A DNA stretch of 64,000 bases from Hevea brasiliensis. Lineage: Eukaryota; Streptophyta; Magnoliopsida; Malpighiales; Euphorbiaceae. The notes under the pieces are model-generated. The model made no database searches. It was not told the DNA's origin and was given only the letters and a program-made list of their open reading frames with translations. The stretch lies in assembly GCF_030052815.1 (NCBI RefSeq), contig NC_079496.1, forward strand, positions 39,457,593 to 39,521,592, written 5' to 3'. Below are positions 1 to 9,424 of the stretch, piece by piece (position 1 is the first letter of the stretch; each line of letters starts with the position of its first letter). The position numbers were made by a program, and so were the translations under genes.

Positions 1-158
1 ACCACTATTTACATGCAAGTATAAACTGTTCTTATTGAAGTTCCATGGCTGCCAAAATGTACCTCTCCATTAACTCATCAAACTTCAAAAATCCTTCCAT
101 AAATCAACTACGCACAACACCCATTCAAAGTTTAATGAAACAAGAATTAAAAATACAT

Positions 159-434
159 TGTAATGATCGGGCTCCAACCACTAGAGGAATTGTCCGCTTT
201 GGCCATAAGCCTCATGGTTTTGTCCCATAGGTGGAATGGAGAACTTCCCAGGAGGTCACCCATCCTAGGATTTCTCTCAAGCGAGCACGCTTAACCCTGG
301 AGTTCTTCCAACTCTCCAGGCCATTCCACCAAAAGGTGCCTCTAGTGATTAGTTCCCTCATTTTATATACCATTACTTTTAGAACCCAAGACCAACTCCG
401 TGCTTTGCCGATGTGGGATTTGCCTAAGGGACCT
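159..434 (-). repeat. Cassandra-type TRIM LTR, copy 1
   Basis: A 276-bp copy of the terminal repeat in minus orientation. It shows the Cassandra LTR plan as I know it: a CCCACATCGG-type block near the 5' end, a 5S rRNA-like domain in the middle, then AAACCATGAGG and CAAAGCGGACAATT blocks before the TTACA end. It differs from copy 2 at four positions that I can see, all CpG-to-TpG/CpA type transitions. Its inner edge (AGGTCCC on the minus strand) joins a 12-bp stretch and then a gypsy LTR end. Confidence 0.85.
230..330 (-). ncRNA. 5S rRNA-like domain in Cassandra LTR copy 1
   Basis: A 101-bp segment resembling the 5S rRNA internal promoter and 3' half (GTTAAGCGTGCT-like box A with one change, GGATGGGTGACCTCC box C). 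The first and last ten bases, GGTGGAATGG and CCATTCCACC, are perfect complements, so a 5S-like closing helix is kept although its sequence differs from ordinary plant 5S. Probably not a functional ribosomal RNA. Confidence 0.75.
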
Positions 435-1468
435 TTAACTAAAACATGTCACACCTTACCCCTCTGTAAGGCATAACATGATCCCGTAGAATCCTTAATG
501 AACTACCGAACTTCACCTACCGATAACTCATTAAGCACCCTACAAGGGATTTTAAAACAATTTCTTACTTTTGGTAAGTGGTGAGCATTTCTAATAAGTA
601 TTTAAAACATGTACTTAAACGAAAAGCTAGTTGGAAATTTTGGCCCATTTTATTTTTTTGCAAATTTTATAAAAATTTTGATAGAGTTTTCTCTGTATTT
701 TGAGAAAACTGTTCTTCAAATACCTGTAAAAAACACTTCTAAAAATTTTTCTCAACCACTACTTCAATTTCATACTCAATCCCAATCAATTTCTCAACAC
801 ATTTATCAACTTTCAAATTTCAAATCCACAATCCAACGACCATCAAGGTATTAGCAATCCATTTCATTCAAATTAAATAAAATAGTTGTACTCATATTTC
901 ATTAGAGACAAAATAATTTATATACATTCTTACAAACTTTACATCAAAAGAAATACAACTAAACTTTACTACAAACTTCATACAAATTTTTGTACAGCTG
1001 CTCAAGACCCATTTACATGTCCATACATTTATGTGCAATATATACATCAAAAGAAATATTTACAGTTAGGGTATAAATTATACCCGAAGACTTCAAGTTG
1101 ATGACTCCTCACACCTCGAACCACCACGCTCTTTGCTCCTCTAGTCTCTCAGATCTGCGACAAAGAATAAGCTATCACGAGTACTAGGACTCAGTGGTAC
1201 ACAACATACAAAAATAATTTTTATGCAAAATATAAATCACGTTTATTCCAAAAATTTGACTAAACATGAACATTAAACACAAAACATGAATTATGAGGTT
1301 TTAATGCAAACCAAGTTCATTTCGAAGTATCAAAACACATTTCATAAAACCCACAGTTAGATCATGCCATTCAAAACAAATAGAATCTCAATAGCCAGAG
1401 GCTAAAGAGAAATCATATCACAAGGCTAGCTAGCTCAAATATATGGATATCCATTCACATCCTCTTCT
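435..1468 (-). repeat. 3' ~1 kb of a gypsy family-A LTR captured inside the composite
   Basis: On the minus strand this matches the 3' part of the V LTR (same sequence as 21507-22543) and of the Y LTR. It ends GTGTGACA at 447 and continues with TGTTTTAGT, the leader that precedes the primer-binding site in elements Y and X. It stops one base into the primer-binding site. At the other edge the match to V ends at about 1469, exactly where the 5S rRNA fragment begins. It includes the degenerate conserved hairpin (near 1164-1193). Confidence 0.8.
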
Positions 1469-1549
1469 ACCCATCTTAGTACTGCTCTCGCCCAAGCACG
1501 TTTAACTTCGAAGTTCTGATGGGATCCGGTGCACTAATGCTGGTATGAT
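1469..1549 (-). pseudogene. 5S rRNA fragment (5' two thirds)
   Basis: On the minus strand this reads from ATCATACCAGC through GCACCGGATCCCATCAGAAC and AAGTTAAACGTGC to GATGGGT, matching plant 5S rRNA from about nucleotide 8 to nucleotide 90. Box A and the intermediate element are present, while box C is cut after GATGGGT. It is much closer to genuine 5S rRNA than the Cassandra domains at 230-330 and 1657-1757, so it was probably captured separately. With no 3' third it cannot make a 5S rRNA. Confidence 0.85.
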
Positions 1550-1552
1550 ACC

Positions 1553-1828
1553 AGGTCCCTTAGGCAAATCCCACATCGGCAAAGCACGGAGTTGGTCTTG
1601 GGTTCTAAAAGTAATGGTATATAAAATGAGGGAACTAATCACTAGAGGCGCCTTTTGGTGGAATGGCCTGGAGAGTTGGAAGAACTCCAGGGTTAAGCGT
1701 GCTTGCTTGAGAGAAATCCTAGGATGGGTGACCTCCTGGGAAGTTCTCCATTCCACCTATGGGACAAAACCGTGAGGCTTATGGCCAAAGCGGACAATTC
1801 CTCTAGTGGTTGGAGCCCGATCGTTACA
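1553..1828 (+). repeat. Cassandra-type TRIM LTR, copy 2
   Basis: A 276-bp plus-strand copy, inverted relative to 159-434. Its order is CCCACATCGG block, TATATAAAATGAG (possible TATA region, 1618-1630), 5S-like domain, ACAAAACCGTGAGG, CAAAGCGGACAATT, and the end GATCGTTACA. All four differences from copy 1 keep CpG here where copy 1 has TpG or CpA. Confidence 0.85.
1657..1757 (+). ncRNA. 5S rRNA-like domain in Cassandra LTR copy 2
   Basis: Same 101-bp domain as at 230-330, here in plus orientation: GGTTAAGCGTGCTTG (box A), TCCTAGGATGGG (intermediate element), GGGTGACCTCCTGGGAAGT (box C region). The terminal complementary decamers are at 1657-1666 and 1748-1757. Reading frames across it are incidental. 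Confidence 0.78.
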
Positions 1829-2492
1829 TACATACTTACCACTTTTGAAATTCTTCAAAACCTCGCCAAAACTTAATTTTCTTGTTGCCTATCTACTGCC
1901 CAAGTTTTGTAGGACAACTTTAGTGAAGGAAAATGTAAGGATCATGGCTTGAAGATGAAGGAGTGAAGCTTGCATGGAGCTTGGAATCTTCGGCCATGGA
2001 GGTTTCTCTTCCTCTTGGTTTCGGCTGGTTTTGGCAAGGTGAGGAAGATGAGTTATTTCTGCCACAATATGTTTAGTGGTCCACTTAAGTGGAGTTAGTG
2101 GAGCACCATTACACATTTTAATGTTTCTTTATTCTAAAGTTTTCAAATTCCCACATTTAACTCCTATCTTTTGCTATTTAAATTATGTACCACCAATTTA
2201 ATTTTCATGACATTTTCCAAGTGTAATATCATTTATTTTTAATGGAAATTTAGGTCAAAAGACAACTCTGGGTGTCAAATGACCACAATGCCCCTGTTCC
2301 GGTTGCATTCTCGATTTTTCGGTAACACCGAGTTTTATCGTTTTCTCGATTTCTCATTTTTCTTTGTACTAATTAATTAATTTTTTTTTGATATTTCTAA
2401 TGATATTTATGCTTCAATAAGTCTTTAATTATGTCTTAAAAATATTTTTCAGGGTTCCCTGCAGTCCAGGGCTAGTCAACGGTCCACGCCGC

Positions 2493-2542
2493 AACTTCCC
2501 GGTGCGGTCACCCATCGCTAGGGTTCTCTGCTTGTTTAACTT
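2493..2542 (-). promoter_or_regulatory. 5S-like box A/box C module in LTR N
   Basis: On the minus strand: AAGTTAAACA, a 17-nt spacer containing GAGA, ATGGGTGACC, then GGGAAGTT. These are collinear with the 5S rRNA internal control region, with a shorter spacer than the 24 nt of 5S. Confidence 0.6.
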
Positions 2543-2717
2543 TGTTACATTTCATTGCTATTATTTTTCTTTTGTTTTTCTTGTATTTTCTTTTCTTGTA
2601 TTTCATTATTTTATGTCTCCTCACCCATAACTAAGTGTAGTTCTAAGCATCCTAGCTGTCCGGACAACATTGTTCACAGGAACAGTAGAATGCACTACCG
2701 AATATAGGGGTGTTACA

Positions 2718-3766
2718 ACTTACCTAGATCCATATTTGTTTCACTAGTATGTAATCACATGTTATTAGGCAAGAATTAAATATATAACCCATAGTCTAAA
2801 TGTGTACCTTATTTATATAAATCACTTGCTTCATAAAAGAATCAAATGAGAGTCTCTAAAAAGAATCAAGAACAAAGACAATGATGCACACTCAACTTCT
2901 AAGTAAATTTTGTTGCTTTTGTTCTTTCATTACTACACTCCTTTTTTACAGGAAGATAGTATATAATAATGTCTCTTTCCTTTTATAAGATATGTTAACA
3001 AATAATTGGTTTTACATGGCTATATATATCTATATGGCCAACCATTGTGTCCTTTCCATGCACGAGAAATGTAATTGCTCTTATAGTTACATGTTTCCTG
3101 CCCTCTTATTTTTATATTTTATTTCTTTAACTAAAATCAAAGAATACAAGGATTTGGGTTAACCCTCATGAGTGTCCCGATTTTCTTTATCACCCATTCA
3201 CACATGATATGACCATCTTCCCTTCTTCAAATTCCTCCAAAAACTTTTTTATTTGAGGTCATACACCTTTTTCCCTTGTGAGAACTCGCATGTTCCTCTT
3301 GCCTTCTTCTTGATATTTTTGAAGTTCATCATCTAGCTTGATCAACTCTATACTTAGCCACCATGAGAAAATTCCCATCTCCATGGCATCTCTTATAGAC
3401 CCAAAAAGGTCATCCATCCTTTCTTGAAGCTGACTGTATCTTCTGATGACATGTTTTCAAATATCAATGTACAATCCATTAAGTTAAAAGTCAATGATAT
3501 GATGAATGAATGCATAGATGCATAAGTATGCATGGATGCATGAGTATGGATGATGTTTACACTTTAAAATTTTAGACTCATGAATTTGAATGTAAAAAAA
3601 TTGAAAAAGTCCTAAAAAAATAAAAAGATTTTGGAACATAGACTTTTCAACTCTTAAATTTTAAAAATTTACATTAAAAAAACCTACAAGAAGGAATAAA
3701 ATTTTAGACTAGAAAGATTTTGAACCATAAGGAAAAAAAAAAAACTTATGTAGTTTATCCTCCATA
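2718..3766. other. Degenerate AT-rich spacer between LTR N and LTR T
   Basis: About 1 kb that matches none of the LTR families in the window. It has short A/T runs and an ATGCAT-rich stretch near 3510-3545 (repeated ATGCATAAGTATGCATGG-like units). The only coding-like signal is the minus-strand remnant at 3190-3456. It is probably the pre-insertion background into which N and T inserted. Confidence 0.5.
3190..3456 (-). pseudogene. Small coding-like remnant, function unknown
   Basis: On the minus strand one frame stays open from 3456 to a TGA at 3259-3261, then resumes in the same frame for 22 codons to a TGA at 3190-3192. The peptide is rich in charged residues, with patterns such as YSQLQERMDDLFGSIRDAME, LDDELQKYQEEGKRNMR and FLEEFEEGK, which look like a helical or coiled-coil segment. 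The possible ATG is at 3415-3417. I do not recognise the family. The composition differs from LTR sequence, so it may be a decayed fragment of a host gene or of an older element. It could also be chance. Confidence 0.3.
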
Positions 3767-3935
3767 TGTAATATCCTCGCTGTAGCAATTCCGTACATTC
3801 TCCTGTTCCGGTGATCGGTGTTGGTCTGGACAGCTAGAACGTCTGGAAAAATATTTAGACTAGAGTGAGGAGTCATAAATAATTCAAATACTTATAAGAA
3901 AAATTAAGGAAAAATTTTAGAAATAAAATACAACC

Positions 3936-3982
3936 AAGTTAAATGAGCCGGTGCGCTAGCGATGGATAAGCTAGTGGAAAGT
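3936..3982 (+). promoter_or_regulatory. 5S-like module in LTR T
   Basis: AAGTTAAATGAGCC, a short spacer, AGCGATGGATAAG, then GGAAAGTTG. The box C block is more degraded here than in Y or N. Confidence 0.45.
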
Positions 3983-4640
3983 TGCGGTCTTCGCAGCTAG
4001 AAGCTCTAAACCCAGGGGAAAGTTCATGAAATAATTTTTGGGAATCCAGAGAAGAGTAATTGAGGTTTCTATGGCATTAGAATGCCAAGAAAAGGCTTAA
4101 AATTTTTTTTCGATCGGTACAAATGATTTTGGCTCAATAAGCCAAACGGAGGGCATTTTGGTCATTTCGTCTTCAGAGATGATTTTTGGCCTACTTGTCT
4201 AGTTAAGTGAATAATTATTATGACATAAAATGTGAATAAATAGTGATAAAAATTTAATTAAAAATGGGTAGAAAAGAAAGAAAAAGAAAATGGAAACAAA
4301 TATCCAATTATGACATCATGCCTATGCAAGAATAGCACAATAAAACCTTATGAACCAATTACAATTTAATAACACACTTAAATTCGTTTAAAATGGGTAA
4401 AAGAAGTCAAATTAAAGAAACAAATTCTGCTCTCTTCTTCCCCATTCAGCCGAGGCACCTCTCTCTCTATACACACTTCCATTGTTGCTCTTTCTTCTCA
4501 CTATAATTCTATTACAAACACATCATAAAACCACTAGCTTCTTTCACAAAAACTGCTTCTTACATCTTAAACTCTCTCTAGCCAGCAAAAAGAAGAAGGA
4601 AAAGGAAGGTTTCGCAAACTTGGGAGTTAGCTCTAACAAG

Positions 4641-4650
4641 GTTAGTGTCC
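4641..4650 (+). promoter_or_regulatory. Splice-donor-like site in LTR T
   Basis: AAG|GTTAGTGTCC follows a purine-rich AAAAAGAAGAAGGAAAAGG tract (4588-4606). The same site occurs at the same relative place in the other LTR families (7194, 14657, 18583, 43323, 48533, 49517, 61279). Confidence 0.45.
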
Positions 4651-5862
4651 AATTCCTTTTCTCTTTCTTTCAAATTTCTTGTTAGAATGATAAACTAAAC
4701 TAGGATATGTGAAATTCCAAAAAAAATAAACATGTTGAAGTGTCACCCCATTTTTGTCAGCCATGGACTTATGAGGGTTTTGATGATTTCTTTGGATTAA
4801 ATGAGTATATAAGCTGCCCTTTGATATGAACTTAACACTTAGCACATAGGATTGTAAGTTAATGGAAGAATAGAGAAATTGAGAACTTAGGATTTTGAGC
4901 AAATTGTGGTTTTGCTCCTATAATGGTGTAGGAACATTTTAATGATCAATTAGTGACCATTTGGTAAGTTTTAAACTTAATATGAAGTAAATTGAGTTAT
5001 TGAATGTTGAAAAGGGTAGGCTGCCTTGTGTGTTGCAGTCTGGACTCCTGGAGTCCAATGTGTTTGGAGAGCCTTAACTGAACTTGTGAGCTCCAATTGG
5101 TGCAAGGCTAATTAGAGATAAAACTAGATACATAATGTCACAATTTTGGTGGAGGAACCCTGCCCAGAAAACCAACCTAAGTGGCTTTAAAAAGTGACAT
5201 AATCCGGGTGACCAATATGCTGTCCCTAGAAAATGACCAAATAAACAGTGTTCATTCATTTGGTCATAACTCAGTGTAGAAAGGTCTAGTTGACCTGAAT
5301 TTTATGTCGAAAGAAAGCTAAGACATAGCCCTATAACTTTCATGAAGAAAATAAACCCAAATTTTGACTATAACCTGTCCAAAAACTCACCTGCAGTCAG
5401 TGTACAAAAACTGCCAATATCCAAAAATTGCCCAAAAAATTTGGGTAAAGGCAATCTGACTAGTTATGGTGAAATAGCCATAACTTGAGCTAGAAAACTC
5501 CAAATGGAGTGATTCAAAAATTGAAATGTAATTAGACACAATAAAGAAAAACTTTGATTAAGAACACTTGGCCAAATTCTCACTGTAGAATGGCCAAATG
5601 GAACAGTGAACTCTAGCTTCCAAAAACTGAAATTTCTGATTTATTCTCCATTGGTTAGAAGTATGGATTGGCAACTAATGCCAACACTTTTTGGGAACCA
5701 AATGCAGTAAATTTATGCGATTAGGACTCATGCAGCTATTATGCATTGGAAAGTCAATAATTTGACCTAAATAGTAAAATGAATAGTAACCTTACATATA
5801 AAGCATGAAAATTCAATCAATAACTTCGTAATGTGCCTTAGTACACCTAGTAAGATTGGTTT

Positions 5863-6323
5863 TGTAACACCCCGAACCTCCGAATTATGAATAGTACCAT
5901 TTTTGGTCCGTGACTAGTACTATTCAAAGACACCTTGAGGACCAAAAATAAATAGAAAATTTATTTAAGATAGACATAATAAAAATTCAAGTGACTCAAA
6001 AATATAAGGATTCACCAGGTATATTGTAAAAGAGGGATTATGACCCGATAAGGGGCATTTTGGTCAATTCACTTTGAGAGTTGATTTTTTTGACCAAAAG
6101 GTCAATTTAATTAAATAAAAATAACTTATTGAATTATGAAGAAATATTGAGGAAAATTTAGTGTAAATATAAAGAGAAAAGAAAGGAAATAAAATTGTAA
6201 GTTTTATGACATTTTTGACACAATTAAAATTTTTAATTGAAATAAACTAATTTTGGGAATAAATATATATAAAAGATAAGACAAATTAAAAAGCCATTTC
6301 TTGCCTTTCTTTCCCATTTAGTT
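5863..6323 (+). repeat. X 5' LTR, first part
   Basis: It matches the first ~460 bp of the X 3' LTR (37415 onward). It starts TGTAACACCCCGAACCTCCG and stops at TAGTT (6319-6323), the target site of element Y. Unlike the other families it has no 5S-like module. Confidence 0.9.
6264..6275 (+). promoter_or_regulatory. Possible TATA box of the X LTR
   Basis: TATATATAAAAG about 400 bp into the LTR. It is conserved in the X 3' LTR (37816-37827) and as ATATATATAAG in R (46981-46991). It is followed by a pyrimidine-rich leader. The transcription start is therefore probably around 6300; this is inference. Confidence 0.5.
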
Positions 6324-6498
6324 TGTAACACCCCTAAGTTCGGTAGTGCGTTCTACTATTCCGGTAACCAGTGTTGTCCGGACAGCTAGGATGCCTAGAA
6401 CTACACTTCGTTATGATTGAGGAGACATAAAATAATTAAATACAAGAAAAAAAAATAAAAGAAAAAAAAAGGAAAAATAATAGCAAAGAAATATAACC

Positions 6499-6546
6499 AA
6501 GTTAAGCGAGCCGTTGACTAGCGATGGGTGACCGCACCGGGAAGTC
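6499..6546 (+). promoter_or_regulatory. 5S-like box A/box C module in Y LTR
   Basis: AAGTTAAGCG (identical to the 5S box A decamer), then AGCC, a short spacer ending ACTAGCG, ATGGGTGACC (identical to the 5S box C start), and GGGAAGTC. The spacer between the two decamers is 15 nt against 24 nt in 5S rRNA. It starts 175 bp from the LTR start. Confidence 0.65.
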
Positions 6547-7193
6547 ACAGCGTGGACCGTTGACTAGCCCTGGACTACGGAGAACCCTGAAAAATATTTT
6601 TAGGACTTAAATAGACCCCTATTGAAGTATAAATACCATAAGAAATATTAAATAAAAATTAAATAATTAGTACAAAGAAAAGTGAGAAATCGAAAAACGG
6701 ACAAAACCCGGTGTTACCGAAAAATCGGGAATGCAACCCGAACAGGGGCATTGTGGTCATTTGACATCCCGAATTGTCTTTTGACCTAAATTTCCATTAA
6801 AAATAAATAATATTATACTTGGAAAATATAATGAAAAATTAATTTAGGAGTACCTAATGTAAATAGTAAAAATGGAGGGTAAATTGACTAATTATCACAT
6901 TTAAACATAAAATATAATTGATTTTGTGTAAGTGGACCACTAAGGATTATAATATGTATTTAGTGGGCAGATTACTCCACTCAACATCTTCATCTTCCTC
7001 AATTCACTCACCATTGCCGAAAATCCAAAAGCTTTCAATCCTCCCATGGCCACCCAAATGCATGGCCCTTTACACCCATTTTCAAGCTATATTTTCTTTA
7101 CTTGTCTTCATTAAAAGTGTTCTATACATCATGGGTAGTAGATAGGCAGCAAGAAATGAAAGTTTTTGTGGAGTTTGAAGAATTTCCAAAGTG

Positions 7194-7200
7194 GTAAGTT
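7194..7200 (+). promoter_or_regulatory. Splice-donor-like site in Y LTR
   Basis: GTG|GTAAGTT follows GCAGCAAGAAATGAAAG and GAAGAATT purine-rich sequence. In LTR N the equivalent site GTGGTAAGTATGTA lies immediately beside the Cassandra composite insertion point. Confidence 0.45.
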
Positions 7201-9407
7201 TGTATTTTTGATTGTTGCTTTGTTAAAGTTTGTAAGGATGTTATGGGTGTTTGATTTATGGAGAAATTTTTGAGGTTTGATGTTGAATGGGAGTGTGTAC
7301 TTTTGGAAGCCATGGAAACACCTTGAAGATAGTTTACTCTTGCTTGTAAATGGTGGATTAAAAGGTTGATTAAATATTTATGTGTATGGGAAATCATTTG
7401 GGTGATTATACTTAGTATATGTAAATGTGAAATGAAATTTAAAGCTTGGAAATTAATGGAATGTAAATGTACCATTGTGGCAGTTTGCTAACTCTTGAGG
7501 AATGCTAGAATTCATGCTTGGTTTATGGAATAATGATGTTAAAATGTGTTGGTTGTTATGGCAGTTTGAGTGCATGAATGATGGTGTGAAGTTGGACATG
7601 TAAATGAGTATGAATTGGTGATTGAATTGTTGTAAATTGAGTTGGACAAATTCTGCACTTGTTGGTGCACATTGAATGTAATTGCAAGCTGCCAAAATGA
7701 CCTATAATATGTTATAAATTATGTTTAGGTTGTGGTACAACCAGAATTGGTTTGAATGTTAAGTTTGGTGAGTGTTATGGTGAGTGTTAAAAGTGATACT
7801 TGATGTGTATGCAAGAATTTCAATAAGGCAGTTTGAGTTTTAGACCTATAACTTTAATTGTGTGGCTCCAATTGGTATGAGACCAATTGGAGGTGAAACT
7901 AGGCACAAAATGTGCCAACTTTCATGAAGGAAGCTTGCCAAAATTCTGCTTGCAAGGTAGCTTGAAAAATGACCAAATCCGGATTAAGTGCAAATAAGGC
8001 CTGAAAATTTACCATTTGGGCAGCAGTTCGTGTTTAGGCCATAACTCACTCAAAACATGTCCAATTGACCTGAAATTTTAACCATGAATAGTTAAGACCC
8101 ATATCTACGAGTCTTATGAAGACACCAAAGCCCAGAAATGACCATAAGCAAGTCAAACAGCTTGCACAAGTTCGGGTCCAAAAACTGGCCAAACCTAAAA
8201 TGACCTAAAGTGACCTAAAATGACCAATTTTGGTGCAATTTTACTAGCAACAGTAAAATGACCATAACTTGGTCTACATAACTCAGAATAACCTAAAATT
8301 TTGCCCCGCGTTCCATAAGACATAGATCTACAAGTTTGTAGTTTTGACTGAAACCCGAAAATCGAGGGAACTAGGTCGTCCGGCTAGATCAAACTAGTAT
8401 CCCGGAATCCAGCAAATTGCAAGAAAATGCAGTATACACGGAAATGAACTTGGTAACATGTACCAACCCTAAAATACTATCGAATGTGACATATTAATAA
8501 CATTAAAACCTAATTTACCTAGAATGCATCGAGGGTCGATATATTAGGTTGATTAAGCAAATAATAGTATTCAGTGAATTACTTATCAAGCATTATCGTT
8601 AGAGACAGTTTAATTAAGTACTGAAACACTTCAAATTGTGTTTCTCAGTTAGCAAAGACTCAGGAAAAGGGAAGGAAACACTGAGTCAAGACCAGGAGAC
8701 AGTTATCAGAGGTTTGTGCACAACAGCTATTTCTTTTGAATTATTTTCAATTGGAATAAATTATGACTATTTGTATATTATTGTTTTAAATTGTGAAACT
8801 GTGAAAAATTGTTGAATAATATTTGATGGATATTTATTGCTTGAAAAGCATTGTAAATGGTTTGAAATTGTGAGAAATTGTTTGAATGATATTGATGGAT
8901 ACTTATTGATTGAAAAGCATTGGAAATGGTTTGAAACCACAGCTATCATGTATATTGATTGTATTCCTCGCTAGCTTGTCTAGTGGGACGAATTGAATTC
9001 CCTCTCTGGTTGAAGTGTTGAGGTGTGTGCCTGTTGAGGACGAATTGGATGAGTACTCATAATTTTGCTAGCTAGCTATGTTATTCCTCATTAGTCATCG
9101 ACTTCTGGGACGAATTGAATACCTCATTAGCCATCGGCTTTTGGGACGAATTGAACTTTGGAACATGATTAAGCTGTGTGTGATTTATTGATATGTATTG
9201 TGAGATTGTGAAATGAATTTAAATTCTTATTAACATTCACTGTCTTTTGAATTTAACTATGTTTGGATTTCTGAGATTTATTGTGATATTGTGTTAAATT
9301 CCTTCTGACATTCATTGTCTTGAATTTAACTATGATGTTACCTATCCATCATTTAAATGATTTATGAATTGTGATTTAAAGTTGTATTTGGTTAATGTTG
9401 TGCACCA

Positions 9408-9424
9408 CTGAGACATTGTCTCAG
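9408..9424 (+). promoter_or_regulatory. Conserved LTR hairpin, CTGAGAC stem
   Basis: CTGAGACATTGTCTCAG is a perfect 7-bp stem with a 3-nt loop, preceded by GCACCA and followed by CGATAGCTT. Equivalent hairpins with different paired bases occur in the other LTRs (20525, 26128, 33217, 41207, 56603, 59324). Confidence 0.6.

Larger units (their letters stand above)
159..1828. mobile_element. Composite insertion with inverted Cassandra LTRs at both ends
   Basis: A 1,670-bp unit bounded by TGTAATGATC at 159 and its inverted counterpart GATCGTTACA ending at 1828. It is flanked by a 5-bp direct repeat TACAT at 154-158 and 1829-1833, and the interrupted LTR N reads through when the unit is removed. 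On the minus strand the order is: antisense Cassandra LTR (1828-1553), 5' part of a 5S rRNA (1549-1469), the last ~1 kb of a gypsy family-A LTR plus 9 bp of its leader (1468-438), and a sense Cassandra LTR (434-159). Cassandra elements normally have direct LTRs. The inverted arrangement with one TSD suggests that integrase inserted a preformed chimeric cDNA; this is inference. Confidence 0.85.
1..2717 (-). repeat. LTR N, gypsy family A, minus strand, cut by window edge
   Basis: Read on the minus strand this is the 5' portion of a long gypsy LTR. It begins TGTAACACCCC at 2717 and runs toward position 1, where the window ends. Its sequence matches the start of the Y LTR (from 6324), including the 5S-like module, the sentence-like block around the FNNNCCATTTGAC-type region and the donor-like site near 7194. 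The composite at 159-1828 interrupts it: bases 1-158 continue the LTR read at 1829-2717. The other end lies outside the window, so it cannot be said whether this is a solo LTR or part of a full element. Confidence 0.85.
3767..5862 (+). repeat. Solo LTR T, left part
   Basis: Starts TGTAATATCC after CCATA (3762-3766). It belongs to family B, close to LTR O at 60418. It carries a 5S-like module, a donor-like AAG|GTTAGTG at 4641 and three tandem ~200-bp modules from about 5083. Element X interrupts it after GGTTT at 5858-5862, and it resumes at 40785. Joined, the two parts total about 3.17 kb, like LTR U (3,146 bp). Confidence 0.85.

Noticed and set aside
231..476. Open reading frame across Cassandra copy 1, with a near-identical one on the minus strand at 1502-1756
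   Set aside because: The frames lie on the 5S-like domain and LTR, have no domain, and recur only because the DNA repeats. They are not proteins.
1469..1549. Functional 5S rRNA gene
   Set aside because: Only about two thirds is present and box C is truncated.
7122..7475. 117-residue minus-strand frame in the Y LTR
   Set aside because: Low-complexity His/Ser-rich translation of LTR leader sequence, with no domain and not open in sister LTRs.
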